Of a stretch of 64,000 bases of DNA, positions 1 to 11,550 are shown in pieces. The position numbers were made by a program, and so were the translations under genes. The DNA lies in NCBI GenBank assembly GCA_900088475.1, contig FLMG01002456.1:81277-145276 (forward strand). The letters run 5' to 3'. The notes beneath the pieces are model-generated. The model saw only the letters and a list, made by a program, of their open reading frames with translations, ran no database searches and was not told the origin of the DNA. Source of the DNA: Hyphochytrium catenoides (Eukaryota; Sar; Hyphochytriomycetes; Hyphochytriales; Hyphochytriaceae). Position 1 is the stretch's first letter; each line of letters starts with the position of its first letter.

Positions 1-93
1 CTTCTTTAGTATTGATTGTCACTGAAGATCTGCGCTTATGATATCATAAGGAATCTCGAGCGTTTGTCTAGTCGTGGGAGCAGTCGAACACAT

Positions 94-471
94 ATGACAG
101 GGGAGACTGAGTGTCTTGGGTGGCTGGAAGGCTTCGAAAGTATGGCAGATCAGGGTCCTGAGGGTTTGTCACTCTCGAAGCCGGAGCCTTCCTTTACATT
201 GCCAGAAGAAGATTTTGAGTCGGAGTATGGAAGCGACTTCGATATCGCTGGGGAAGTGGAGGTAAGGTGGAGATTGATTTCGAGAGAAGTACAGGACCTC
301 AACTCCCTGTTAGGAGTTTCCCCAGGATGGTTTGAAGAATGAAAGCACAGAGCCTGCAATGTTCATTACCAATCTTGACCAGGTACGAGCTATTTACCAG
401 TCGTCGCCAGTTCCGTCATTTGTTTATACTAACCTTGTATTTAGGACTTTCTAAACCTTTTTGCACAATAA
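94..471 (+). CDS. 3' end of an unrecognised gene (last three exons)
   Basis: Three short exons read in one frame. The first runs to 261 (acidic, ending DFDIAGEVE, donor GTAAGG). The second is 326-382, encoding DGLKNESTEPAMFITNLDQ between a CAG acceptor and a GTACGA donor. The third is 445-471, encoding DFLNLFAQ and a TAA stop. Phases agree at both junctions. The encoded tail is acidic and ends in a short hydrophobic motif. I do not recognise the family. The true start lies upstream of the window or in the first exon, where 94 is the first in-frame ATG. An AATAAA follows the stop by about 20 bases. The stop is 61 bases from the convergent CDC6 stop. The exon model is my inference from splice signals. 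Confidence 0.5.
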
Positions 472-491
472 CCATCCCATGGGACAATATA

Positions 492-497
492 AATAAA
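492..497 (+). promoter_or_regulatory. AATAAA polyadenylation-type signal
   Basis: AATAAA lies about 20 bases after the TAA at 469-471 of the preceding plus-strand gene, in the narrow space before the convergent CDC6 stop. Position and sequence fit a canonical cleavage/polyadenylation hexamer. Confidence 0.5.
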
Positions 498-532
498 GTG
501 GCAGATCAAGTCGAACTTTAGGAGAACAGAGC

Positions 533-2525
533 TCAAACCCTGCCAGATGCGGCACACTTCATAGCTGCATCCACAAGTCCTTTATCATATTGGACTAACA
601 AGGAGCTTAGCAGTTGATCTCGGTCCACTTGTATGGAAAGGGGCTTCTTCATATTTGAACCGGATCCGGTTGCATGCACCAAACCTTTGTCGACAAGGCT
701 ATGTACCAAGCTCCAAAAGTCAGACTCACTTGGCGGGCACCCAAGACGTTCTCTGCGCAGAAAACTAGAGAAACCCTGGTAGAGTGACTTTACAATCTGG
801 GCTTCGCTGTGGCCGAGGATGAAGCATAGGAGAAGCTAGATATAGAAAGTCAGGAAGGTCAGACTGTGATAAGGCCTCAAAATGGGCGTAAGTCACTCGC
901 CTTAGCTTGCGCGGGAAGCTTCTGGAGTCTGGTTGATAGACCTGCTCTTTGCGTCCTGCCTAGATACCCCGTTAGGTCTTTTAGTGTTACCAAGGTTCCG
1001 GGCCTATTCATTCGATTCGACAAATCTTGGCCAGCAAGGAGTTCTCGAATGACTTCTCTAGGATAATAGCAACGCTCAGCTCATTTGATCTGTAATAAAT
1101 TATACGAGAGCAAGATACCTGCAGATGGTCAGGGCTCTTCTGGCATCCCCTGAAGTGGCTGACACGGTCCTAGCGCAAAGAGTCAAGGCTTCTGGCTCAA
1201 TGATCGGCGAACAATAATGTTGATCAACTGAGGACAGTCGATGTTGGAGGATTTTCTCCAGCTCCGCGGCAGTATAGGTGGGGAAAACTATTGTGGATGG
1301 ACGTTCTAAGAAAGTTATGGGTCAGACAATGTCGACAACTAAATGGCGTCAGCAAGTGGTTATACCTGACGTCGTGGCGGCAATACCTCTTTCAGAGATG
1401 TCGATGGCATTGGATATCCCTGTTTCAGTTCGACCAGAGGTAAGAGGAGGTGGACCATGGCATTAATATGGCTGAAACGAGACTGTCACGAGACTGGCTT
1501 ACCTATCAGAATCAGCGTTGAGTCAGGAGAGGCCGCGCCCTGAAGCAAGGCATCCATGTAAAGCCTTTCCCGATGTAGAAACTGTTCCACCTCGTCTAGA
1601 ACAATGATGCTGGTTCAGGGTGAAGTAGACCTTAGTCACTATGTTAGAATAGGGGTTCATCGGTGACTTACTTCATGCAGCAACTGGCTGCCTTCGATCG
1701 CTTAAAATAGCTACAAAAGTCGGGGGCGCCTTGGTTTGAAACATGTGCTAAAGCCCTTGAACTTAAATGACGACAGCGGCGGCGCAGCTCTGACGTCAGA
1801 TCTTCTGGAGACATCGAGAAGACATTGACCACTTCATAGTGGAAAGCGTGTGGCTCGACCTGCAGTGACATAGGTTTATGAGCAAGGCCCTTTCAAAGAT
1901 ATAGTTTGTTCCATCTTCAGCGTACCTCTTTAAACTGCGCTAGGACTTGTGTAACTAAAGCTGTCTTTCCAGTGCCTGGAGAGCCACAGATAAACAGAGC
2001 TCCAGACTTCTTGCATGATACTCTGTCTAATATAAACTTTTCAAGCTCTTCCCGATACAGTTCTCGAGAGGGCATAAACGATGGGGAATAAGTGCTGTCC
2101 AGAGCTGATATGGCCCTATACAGCAGCTCCCGAGGGTCCTTTGGCCGTTCCATCGCCGACGTTGGGCAACTTGCACTTCCGGCGGGCCCCATGCCCATGC
2201 TCTTATTGGTGTCCGACTGAGACGGAAAGCCTGGTAAAAAGCTTGGCGTGTCCAGGTCTCCATTCCTTTGAAGCTTCGGCGTTGAAGGGACAGAATGACG
2301 TTCGATCCCTCGGGAGTGAGGACTTGAAAGTCTAGCTCTTGGACAAGAGCTTTTCCGTGAAGAGCTTTTGTTCGAAGAGATCAGGGAATGTTTAGTCTTG
2401 AGACGCTTATTTGGTTGCGGAGTTTGCAGAGTTAACCGATCCTGCTCGTTCCTGGGCAGTAAAGCGGGAGGAGTAGCAAGATTTTCTTCAGCGCTCTGTC
2501 TTGGACGCAGTCCTCTCCTTGACAT
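533..2525 (-). CDS. CDC6: CDC6 DNA replication licensing AAA+ ATPase
   Basis: Loads the MCM helicase at origins with ORC and CDT1 in the nucleus. Several exons are visible. 2525-1926 holds a disordered basic N-terminus, then Walker A GSPGTGKT. 1859-1672 continues with VVNVFSMSPEDL. 1609-1503 holds Walker B IIVLDEVEQF. From 1419 comes sensor 1 LIGISNAIDI. About 1310-1124 holds FPTYTAAELEKILQHRL and sensor 2 SGDARRALTICR. Later exons give a C-terminal winged-helix-like region ending AAMKCAASGRV and TGA at 533-535. Splice phases join the motifs in frame. An in-frame ATG-less extension reaches 2573, but MSRRGLRPRQ at 2525 is the first ATG. The alternatives are ORC1 or a merged ORC1/CDC6. The absence of a BAH domain and the length favour CDC6. 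An E2F-type site lies upstream. Confidence 0.85.
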
Positions 2526-3228
2526 TTTGCTACTACTGCTGCAGTTCTTCTGCCACCTTCGGGTGCCACACACCTCTACTTATGCTTGAGCTTGTTGATG
2601 AATGACCTCGCCATAGTCCAAAGGAACTTTTGGGGAAATGAAGATAGCAAGAGGACATGAATAGCTCAGTAAAGCTGCTAGTAAGTAGATGCTCGTCTCG
2701 TCTAAGCTGTGTCTTCTAAGAGGAGCTCACTCAGTCCGCCCCGCCACCCTCGTCGGTTCAAATGTTAGTTCTACTGTACCAGTTCGCGCCAAAATCTAGT
2801 TTTTTCATACTGGTAGTTTGCGACACTGGCTTGATATGATTTCGGTAACTGCAGACTGATAATTCTTAGGGCTTGAGACGTCGCTTCGTTTTGTCATGAG
2901 AACCTTTCCCTGGTTCAATAATAACGACCCTGGACTAACATCATCTTCCAGCTTCCGGTCGCTTCGATGTTGGGCAGAGAACGTCTTGCCGCACGATTAC
3001 CTTCCTCTCAGCGCCTAATGAAGAGAAGCTTCACACTCTGTCTGGCCTCCAGAGACTGAGAAGCAAACAAGGAGGGAGGTGCAGTGATCGTGGTGTCATG
3101 TAACGGGTGGGGGACAAGCTCTGGCAGGATCAGCTGGATCAATGCGGACATGGTGAGGCAGTGACATCCACTCAGCTGTTTATTGGGACACTTTATACCT
3201 GGACGCAACGTAGCGTAAAAGCTTCAGC
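2526..3228. other. Divergent intergenic region between CDC6 and DNAI4
   Basis: About 700 bases separate the CDC6 ATG (reading left) from the first DNAI4 ATG (reading right). No convincing coding exon is visible. It must hold both promoters and holds the E2F-type site described separately. A 5' untranslated exon of DNAI4 cannot be excluded. Confidence 0.5.
2783..2794 (-). promoter_or_regulatory. E2F/DP-type site upstream of CDC6
   Basis: The plus strand reads TTCGCGCCAAAA, i.e. TTTTGGCGCGAA on the CDC6 strand, which fits the E2F consensus TTTSSCGC with symmetric extension. It lies about 260 bases upstream of the CDC6 ATG. CDC6 is a classical E2F target in animals and plants. Use of this site is inference. 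Confidence 0.55.
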
Positions 3229-6200
3229 ATGATGAGTAGCAGGAATGCTAGTAGTTCCAAGCACGGTATGGATTCACTGGATGGGCTTTCCAATGAACCA
3301 AGCTCCATTAATGGTAGCTCGGCGGAGGTGAACGTCAGCAAGCGCAATACTCGTGGTCCAGTGCGCAGTTCTGTCTCCAAAGCTGACTGGTCACGTCGAG
3401 GTCAGGATAGCGTTTCTTCCTTCCTTTTGATTTTCAAACTTATTGGCCCCCTCTATAGGCAAAGGAAGGCCTTCCAAAGCTGCACATAGTAAGAAGCAAT
3501 CTAAAGTGAGTGACCGCAGCCAGGGAGGCTTCCGAATCTTGGACGAAGAAGGCAACGATGTAACTCCGGAGTCTCTTCTCGCAACAGACAAGCCCTCTCC
3601 TACAAAGAGCGGTAAGTGTCATTTCAGCGTGGTGTTTCTTCGATGAGCATGCCTAATACTTTGTCAAGATGGTAAAGACCTTACGAAGTCTTCGACGCTG
3701 GAACCTAGCAAGAGTAATGCTAGTACCGGTCAATCCAGTTCCACCATCTCAATTCCGGAGCCGAAGATGACCGAAGTTCTGTCGCCTGCTATAACGGGTC
3801 ATGTTGCGGCCAACGCTAAGGACAAGGTAGACCATCATACCCTGGGAGGGCCTCAGGTTTATGTGTTCGCTTACGCTCATTCAGCAGGCTTCCGTAGCCA
3901 AACCTGCTGTAACTGGCCTTGCACATGAAACCTTAGCACAGGACATCAAGAACGATTCCGTACCGCGAGTCGGTGCTCAAATCGCGGATATAAAGTCACC
4001 ACTCATGCCCGCTGAGGGACCGGTCAGTTGATAAGTTCATTAACACCGTCTCAAATATAGTCCAATCGCTCTAACATAGCAATCAGCTGTTTTTTTCCAT
4101 GTCGGAGACCGAAACCACAACTATCCTGAGTATTGCGGCAGTTACGGTTAACAAAGACACCGAGCACTTTGTGACGGTCACTGAACGTAATAGCTCATAT
4201 CATGCGGTAATTCTTTTGTCCTCTAGCTGAAGCGAGGGCCACACGAAAGCTGATGTTGATCATATGTAGCTCTGTGCCCTGAAGGCGAGGAGTGATAATT
4301 TTGCCAAGCGACACACGCAAACCATCAATCTCCCCTACAAACACAAGGAAGTTCAGGCAGCACCCCCTGCAACGAAGGACGCAAGTTGTCAGGCCACAAA
4401 CTGGGATATTTATGATAGGTGAGCATAGCTACCACTTCCCGGATATCCTGGTAACGGTCCTCAACTTAGCTCTTACGCCAGCACCTTAAAAACTTCCGGG
4501 GTCTCTGGCGCGGACGTGGAAGACCTTCTGGGGACAGGCGGTCAAGTTGTGAAAACAGCTCAGAAACAGGATACAGCCTTGTCTAGGCAGATCAACGAAG
4601 TAGTTGCTGTTAGCCTGGCGTCAGAAGGCTGCTTGCTGGATCCTAACGCAGTCATAAGGCCCCGCCGAAAGGACGTAAGCAAAGAGCCAATTACCTCCAA
4701 AAAAGGGCTGGCTGCATCGAGAATAATAGATAAGTCTTCGGGTGAGTCTACGTATTCTTTCTCGTTGTCACCGCTTTCTTACCTCTTCTATCGTACAGAG
4801 AACCTGTCTTCAGTAAAGGTCTCCTCCAATGTCGCCTTCTCTAAAGCATCCTCTAAGAAGACCCCGCCGACATCAACCAACCAGGTCAATCCTGCTGAGG
4901 AAGGTACGGATCTTTCCCAGTATACCCTAGACTAAGAGCTGAGATTTATGTCGATGGCAGACATCACAAGGAGTGAAGGAGGCTTTGCCAGCTCTCAATC
5001 GCCAGTCCGTCTCTCCTGTGTGGATCCAAGCAACATAGTTCTGCTACAAGAGGCTGAAACAATTCTTAGAAGCCCCTCACTTATTACCAAGCTCTCAATA
5101 GCAGAAAGATACATTCAGCAGAACGTGTTCCACAAGAGTCACCTGTGTTATAGAGACTTCCCTGAAATGGGAACAATTGTGCCAGCTGACGTCAAATCTG
5201 CTGACCGCGATGAGGAATTATTAAAAGTCCTGGCTAAGGAGGGGTCATTGCCTCCCGAAGAGGAACTTAGACTTCCAGGAACTGTCGGTAGTCAAGAACC
5301 TTTGAAGCTCCTATGGTCATTCGCCTGCGACCTTGTGTCGGGTCGTAGCATTTCCACGATGGTAAGCCACCACTTAGGTTGCACAGCAATTGCGACGCTT
5401 ATTAACTTACCTATTGTAGGTATGGAATAAGGCCAATCAAGATCTGCTTGCAGTGGCATATGGTACGTCGATCTAAGTTCTCCATGCATGTGTTAAAGGG
5501 CTAAAACGATGTGAATCAGGTCCTTCAACTACATCCAGTCAAAATGATGGGCTTGTCCTTTTTTGGTCCCTCAAGAACCCAGAGTATCCTGAGCGCTTGT
5601 ATCGCACAGAGAGCGGAGTGACCGCTGTCGATTTCAGCGCTGTTCATCCAAACCTACTGGCTATTGGCATGTATAATGGGGGAATAGCTATTTATGACAC
5701 GAAGAAGCAGCAGGTATTTCATGCGCTTTTCAAAATAAGTACCGTGGCTAAATGATCGCACATATCCTTCCAAACAGGACTCACCTGTCCTAGAAAGTCG
5801 CCATGGAGGTGGCTCTCATATGGATGCGGTCTGGCAGGTGAAATGGCTCGACAAAGGAGGACAAAAAGGAGAAACCTTAGGTACGTGGCAATGGCAGAGC
5901 CAAACTGAGATAACAAAGCACCCGTCTCTTAAGATCTGGTCCACATCACAGTGAGCATCGCTTCTGATGGACGCGTGACAGAATGGAGTATGAGTAAGGG
6001 CCTAACTCACACAGACCTAATGGTCCTAAGACGAGTCAGTAACCCTAGTGATAAGGCGAAGGGAGCCGGAGAAGGTGTCATATCTCGGCAGGCCAGTGGA
6101 CAGTCCATAGACTTTCCCAAAAGCGACACATCCACCTACTTTGCTGGCACAGGTAAGTCATTGCAACTCCTTCCGCCCCGCATGACGCCGCGTACTAACC

Positions 6201-6837
6201 GTAGTCCCTAGACGACGGCACCATTCATAAGTGCTCATTCTCATACAATGAGCAGTACCTCCAGACCTACTTCGGTCATACTGCCCCAGTCTATAAAATA
6301 AGGGTTTCATCTTTCTACGAGAGTGCTTTCCTCTCGTGTTCAGCCGATTGGACTGTGAAGCTATGGGATCAGAAGAAGGAGGCGGACATATTTACCTTAC
6401 ATTCTGTACGTCCACTCAGTGTTTTGGCATGCATCAAGGAGCTTCGCGGTTTGTCATTAGCTAACTTTGGCCTGTAGGTCGACCTGGCAGCCCAAGTGAA
6501 CGACATCACTTGGTCACCTCACAAAGCGACAGTCTTCGCTTCCGTTACTGGTGATGGAAGGATTGAAATATGGGATTTGGCAGAATCGACCTTGGATCCT
6601 ATCATCAAGTTTTTCCCTTCTGAGCAGGTTCACGGTCAAGAGGTCGTGCCCGGTGGTCTCCGGAGGACTCTCACCGCCATCCTTTTTGCCAAAAGCGCCC
6701 CCGTAGTCGTCGTAGGGGACACTACAGGTCGCGTAATGTGCTACAGGTTGTACCATCCTAGCCTCCAACATGATGTCATAACATCCGAAAAAGAGCAGGC
6801 CGACAAACTCAAGAAGATAGTTCAGGGCAAAGCCTAG
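3229..6837 (+). CDS. DNAI4: Axonemal dynein intermediate chain 4 (WDR78 / IC138 type)
   Basis: WD-repeat intermediate chain of the I1/f inner-arm dynein, which regulates flagellar waveform. The N-terminus is a long Ser/Lys-rich disordered part carrying the family motif FRILDEEGNDVTPESL (about 3530-3585). An exon at 4948-5360 gives the pre-propeller helix and ELLWSF-like sequence (PLKLLWSFACDLVSGRSIST). The WD repeats follow: VTAVDFSAVHPNLLAIGMYN, VWQVKWLDKGG, VSIASDGRVTEWSM, FSCSADWTVKLW-type sequence near 6335-6365, and EIWDLAESTLDPI. The stop is TAG at 6835-6837. There are at least ten exons. The order and spacing match animal WDR78 and algal IC138 over the C-terminal half. The start could be either of two adjacent ATGs (3229 or 3232). 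Confidence 0.88.
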
Positions 6838-6949
6838 GCGGCTAATAATCGCCAGCTGTCGGCTGTGGGTGAGAGTGTGCCGAACGAACAAAGACGACGA
6901 TTATCCAGTAGGACTTGCAAAGTCCTCTAGTACGTTAATCTGGTATGAG

Positions 6950-6955
6950 AATAAA
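6950..6955 (+). promoter_or_regulatory. AATAAA polyadenylation-type signal of DNAI4
   Basis: AATAAA lies about 110 bases after the DNAI4 stop and just before the 3' end of the convergent TIM23 gene, where a cleavage signal is expected. Confidence 0.4.
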
Positions 6956-6998
6956 GATACGTGAACCGGGTTATAACGTGCATTTAGGACTGTTCAGA

Positions 6999-7862
6999 TC
7001 ATAGAAACAGTCCTGCTCGCGACCGCGTGCCCATTCTATCCGACATGTACTTTCCTGCAAATGTGTAGACTCCCATTAGACCGGCACCAAGCAGCGATGC
7101 CAGTAACATGGTTCCGCGGCTCCCTATGGGCACATGGCGTAAAGGCAAAGTGAGTATCGGTTTAACTCTCGCTTCATTAGAGTACACCTACCTGTAGATC
7201 GGTAGATGGCCCCCGTCGCTGCTGCGGCCAGAATAGGTGGGACTTCAGGATATGGAATGTACTTTTCTACCTCTACTGTGTCACAAAGCTCTTCAAAGCT
7301 GGTATAGAATAATGCTGGGGAAGATGATGGCGTTAGACTGCTCTCCCCATCCACATATTAAGAGATAACGCTTACATAAGACTCCCAGCATATTGCCTGT
7401 TTTTGAGCCATATTTGCCGCAACCGTTCAGGACACTATTTACCCTAATCTTGAACCTTGGGCTTGGAGATGTCCTGAGTCCTTGAAAGAAGCCAAAAGCC
7501 CCGCCTAATCCGATACCTTGACCAATCACCGGCTTAGTGTTGATTATTGGCGAGAGCCATTCAGTTATCCTACCTGCTAGGTATGTAACACCCGTGTTAT
7601 AGCTGATTCTCTCACTGTATGACCTGCCCTTCAAGTTATATTCCAGGTAATCCGCAGCTGGATAAAGAGTGTAAGAATGAGGATGACAAGGGACCAATGT
7701 GGCCCTTTGTTAGCTTATCAGTGTGCGCTCACCATTAGAGTTCATTACGCCCAGCATTGGGGCAACCGTGTTAAGGTCAATGTTGTCTGTCCGAGGCATA
7801 AGGATGCCCGAATAGGGGGTAGTATATGGGACCTCCTCATCGCTACTGCTGCTGTAGGACAT
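6999..7862 (-). CDS. TIM23: Mitochondrial inner-membrane translocase TIM23 (Tim17/22/23 family)
   Basis: Channel subunit of the presequence translocase in the mitochondrial inner membrane. The first exon starts MSYSSSSDEEVPYTTPYSG at 7862 and ends near 7736 at a GTGAGC donor. The next holds ADYLEYNLKGRSYSERISYN and the Gly-rich first membrane segment, with the family motif FKIRVNSVLNGCGKYGSKTG. A third gives the loop and helix ending PPILAAAATGAIYRSTG. The last gives PIGSRGTMLLASLLGAGLMG and the stop. Phase at the first junction is consistent. Four Gly-rich transmembrane helices and the hydrophilic N-terminus distinguish TIM23 from TIM17 and TIM22. It is convergent with DNAI4. Confidence 0.82.
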
Positions 7863-8815
7863 CTTGAGGACTCTGTACGATGAATCTGAAGGTAAAGCTA
7901 AGCGCTTCGCATCAAACACACGAGGTGCAGGACCCAAGCAGGTCGGATGAACCCTTGCCGATAACAAAAACCTCTATGTTTGTGAGGTTTATGCCGGAGA
8001 GTGGAAGGAAGCTGCCGCCGTACAAGATGGTTTATAAAAGGGTTAAGAAGAAGAAGATGCTCATTCAACGAAGAGCTCTGTCTCTGCTGAAGGAACAGTC
8101 GGGCATTGATGAGAAAGAGAGACAGAAAGCTGCCTGTGCTGAGCGTCGGTGAAGAGTGAAGCCAACCACCCAAAAGGAAGATCACAGCCACTTTCTCATC
8201 AGTCTCTTGGAACGTGAAAACTGTCTGAGCTTTGTGTTCCCTATAGAACCTGGAGATAGGGGTCAATTTCCCTCATTCTGATGGAGTGGCTCTGCCTGTC
8301 CCTTCTTCCAATTACCCCCCAGAAGCTGATACTTGAACACCCGGGGGAGGGCTGAGAACACATAGGCTACTGGGGGATATCTCCAGGAATCAATCTTAAG
8401 GAGGAGGAGTGGGAAGCGGGAATCAGATGAATTTTGAAAAGCTCTGCGTCTTTCGCCATGACGGACGATTGCAGTTCTTCAAAAGTAACCTCGTACAACT
8501 TGTATCAGCTTTGGATCCTGGTGGACAGAGAAGAAGTGTCCTAGAGCTTGTAAAGGCTTCTTGGGGTCTTGCGGTGGACCTCGGATGAGTGAACAGTAGG
8601 AGCCATTGTGTCTGCGGCTGCCGGCAGGGCTTTCTTTTTCAGTGAAGGCGTTCCTTTGCTAATCAGCGGAATCCTTAATCACCTGATTGTTGTTGGCATA
8701 TGGGTAAGAAGGCAGGAAAACAGCGACTCTGACCTATTTCCTCCATATACTATCTTGCAATATAGGTGACAACAAAGGCTATTTGTTACTCGCAGAAGGC
8801 TAAGTTAGAACAGCA
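7863..8815. other. Intergenic region between divergent TIM23 and RNase HII
   Basis: About 950 bases hold only short open frames on both strands with no family similarity, for example a 90-codon Lys/Arg-rich frame from 7880 on the plus strand. I see no splice-linked coding model. It probably holds two divergent promoters and 5' untranslated sequence. Confidence 0.45.
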
Positions 8816-10098
8816 ATGAAGTTGTCTGAAAGGGGCCTGAAGAGGGGGGTGCAACACTTGACTGAGAGAAAAATAGTGGTGGAAACGACAACAAGGGGGA
8901 CGAGAAAATCTCTGAGGTTGCAGCAAGCTCTCCTATCATCTGTGTCCGATGGCAGTAGGTCAGAGAATGTAACAGAGGAGAAGAAGAATGTGTCGTTAGG
9001 AGAGGCAAACAAAAAAAAACATAAAAAGTCTTCGCCACGTGGCAAAGAAGACCAGAGCTTGGCGGCCAATAAGGCCAGGCCTCATGTAAGAGCAGAAAAG
9101 GAGGCAACCCCACAACAATTTTGTTGGAAGCACGGCACTCTGGACAGGGATTACGAGATAAGGTATAGATTTTGTGCTAGCATGCTGGTTGCTCCAAAGG
9201 TCTGGCTTTCTCGAAGTCTAGAAGAATGGGGGTAGTTATTAGTAAGTAACCTCATACTAATCAGCAGTAACTTCTGGTCACAGACTCATAAAGACAAAAC
9301 AGAAAGCCGCAAGCTTGATTGTAGGGGTTGATGAGGCTGGTCGTGGACCTCTCGCGGGCCCGGTAGTTGCAGCAGCTTGCGCTATCCCGCTGGAAGTCAC
9401 CATCCACGGTGTCCAGGATAGTAAAAAGGTACTAGGCAATCTACAACCACCGTTTTCAAAAATATACCCNNNNNNNNNNNNNNNNNNNNNNNNNNNNNNN
9501 NNNNNNNNNNNNNNNTGTCTTCGTTCTTACCCAACGCCCAACCCACCAATCACAGGTCATAGAAAGGGAAGAGATTGACCGGATTAACATACTACAGGTG
9601 CGTATGTCTGCTGCTTCAATTAGGTCGTTCCATCTGGTACCCCACGCTTACAACTCCATTTGGTCAACAGGCGAGTCTGAAAGCTATGAAACAGGCTGTG
9701 GAAGCCTTGGCGCAAGTCCCAGATTACGTGTTTATCGATGGGCATATCGTGCCTCCTGACTTTCCTCACGATTGCGAGACTGTTGTCAAGGGTGATTCTA
9801 AAGTCTTTCCTATAGCTGCCGCATCCATCATTGCTAAGGTCTGTACTCTAATTCTTACGGTCTGGTCAAACCTCACAAAATCGTGGTTACAATGGCCTAC
9901 TAGGTGACCAGAGATAGGTTGATGCTAGCTCTTGACAAGAAATTCCCCGTGTATGGCTTCGCCACAAACAAGGGATATCCTACAAAAGCTCACTTTGCGG
10001 CACTCAAGAAATTCGGACCCTGTGACGCACACAGGACAAGTTATGCACCTGTCAGGGAGTGGCTAGCAGCTAATACAGAGCCCAAGGTTGAGCGATAA
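8816..10098 (+). CDS. Ribonuclease HII, bacterial type, with basic N-terminal extension
   Basis: Cleaves the RNA strand of RNA-DNA hybrids and removes misincorporated ribonucleotides. The first exon (8816 to about 9161) encodes a Lys/Arg/Ser-rich extension of about 115 residues ending DRDYEIR. After an intron, [20 protein letters not shown] starts the catalytic fold, with the DEAGRG active-site motif. The N gap 9470-9515 removes part of the next exon or intron. An exon near 9555-9591 gives [14 protein letters not shown]. It joins [13 protein letters not shown], then [10 protein letters not shown] and [17 protein letters not shown]. The last exon starts [15 protein letters not shown] and ends [12 protein letters not shown]. 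All four acidic catalytic positions appear present. The layout resembles bacterial RnhB more than eukaryotic RNase H2A. The extension could be an organelle or nuclear targeting region. Confidence 0.82.
9470..9515. other. Assembly gap (46 N) inside the RNase HII gene
   Basis: A run of N follows the donor after the DSKK codons. The missing RNase HII exon, which should follow DSKK with the LS-containing helix, is expected partly in or beside the gap. The gene is therefore incomplete here for technical reasons, not because it is a pseudogene. Confidence 0.95.
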
Positions 10099-10218
10099 CG
10101 TTTGATTTAAAGGGAAGATGATTTAGAGACAATGAAAACCATAGTCCTAGGAGGAAGAAGTGAATTTGAACAATAGAACTCTAGACAAAGAAATAATTTG
10201 AGAGTAGAGCCACAGTTA

Positions 10219-10224
10219 AATAAA
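10219..10224 (+). promoter_or_regulatory. AATAAA polyadenylation-type signal of RNase HII
   Basis: AATAAA sits about 120 bases after the RNase HII stop (TAA at 10096-10098) and 33 bases before the 3' end of the convergent zinc-finger gene. Confidence 0.45.
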
Positions 10225-10256
10225 ACATCGAGCGGTCAGAATGTCAGGTAGCACGC

Positions 10257-11466
10257 TTATGACGTGGAGGCCGGGCACCCGGACAAAATATCTTGTACGC
10301 TGAAGCTCCGATTTACTGCTCCTCCACAATTGGACTGCCCGTTGATTTGCCGCTGAAGGTCAAAGTAGGCGCTGGAACTGGCATTGAGTTGCACGGGGTA
10401 CATTGATGTCACGCCCAGCGAGGCAAGATTCGCATATTGTGCATCCAAAGAGGTGCCATCAACTTGTTGTGGCTGCGTCATACCGTCTCGAGGTTCAGGT
10501 TTTGTGCTTTGATCCCACGAAGCGTGATCTTGTGCTCCTTGTTGAAAGCCCGATATAAAGCGGTCGTCCTCGGCAAAACTGAAGACATCTGACGCCGAAG
10601 ACGGATAGTTGGCACCACGAGCAGTGAGATTAGGGTACAAGGATCTCCAAGCATTGATGTCATCGACTACTCGCATGAGCAAGGCGTCTTGAGTGGCCAA
10701 AGCAATCAGTCTCTCAGTAGAGAGTTTCTCATCCTTTCCTCCTCCATTGTAGAGTTCAATTAGAGCGAGGAGGGATGGGGTTGGCGCGAGATTAACCTGC
10801 TTGGATCCCGTCGCTGACTCTTCCCTGCCATCGCTACCGTTCGTGCTACCGTCCTCTCTAAAAGGCAGCCCTCCAGGAACTGAAGGGTTGGCGCCTGATA
10901 AGATGGAGAAAGGTCCCCTTTGAAGTCTTCCATCTCCCGAGTCAAGAGCAGCAGCCGCAGCTTCAGCGGCCACATGAAGTTCATGGGTTGCAAGCCATTG
11001 GGGTGCAGGAGGTTGAAGGCGATTATCTCCATCCAACGAAGTGCTTGCACTCCTCTGCCGCTTCTTCCTTTGCCTGTCTGCCGACCTAAAATTGTGGCAG
11101 TGCGTATGGCGTAACCCTAGTGGTAACTTCACATTACACTGCCCATTGACTTTGCAACAACACTCAAACGTGCATAGCAAGCAAACCCATCGTTCGCACT
11201 CTTCGCCCTCAACTAGTTTGCCGAACTTCTTCCATAGCCCATTGCGACAGAAGACCGTAGAGCACTTGCTGCACTTAATTCGACCTTCGTATCTGGTGTA
11301 CAATCATAACAGAGCAGCGTATTAGTAGGAGTAATTCACCCTTAAACTGACATCAATTGACTCACATCTTTCCATCTGAGCCTTGCTTTTGAACTTTACC
11401 GCAGTCTCCATCTCCATGAAGATGACATGTTCCTTGAAAAGCATCAGCGCCGCTAGCGGCCGACAT
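10257..11466 (-). CDS. CDCA7-like zinc-finger protein (zf-4CXXC_R1 type, divergent)
   Basis: The first exon starts MSAASGADAFQGTCHLHG at 11466 and ends at an AT|GTGAGT donor near 11366. The second, from about 11304, reads YEGRIKCSKCSTVFCRNGLW, then WVCLLCTFECCCKVNGQC. The series CH-C, CxxC, FC, WxCxxC, CxCxxxxxC follows the order of the R1/CDCA7 domain, which binds DNA and recruits chromatin remodellers such as HELLS. The expected cysteine after FC is replaced by Gly (FCRNGL), so the match is imperfect. The remaining roughly 250 residues are low-complexity, rich in Ser, Gly, Ala and Gln. An E2F-type site about 85 bases upstream fits a cell-cycle gene. Another Cys-rich family remains possible. 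Confidence 0.5.
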
Positions 11467-11550
11467 CCTGCGGCGCGGCTGGGAAAGAGCTAAGAAGAGG
11501 CAGTTCAGGAAATGAGCAGTTGAGTTCTTGCCACTTCCCACTTCCTCGTA

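Noticed and set aside
7880-8152. 90-codon Lys-rich frame between TIM23 and RNase HII
   Set aside because: Overlaps the TIM23 5' region, has no homologue motif, no splice partner and a composition explained by the local purine bias.
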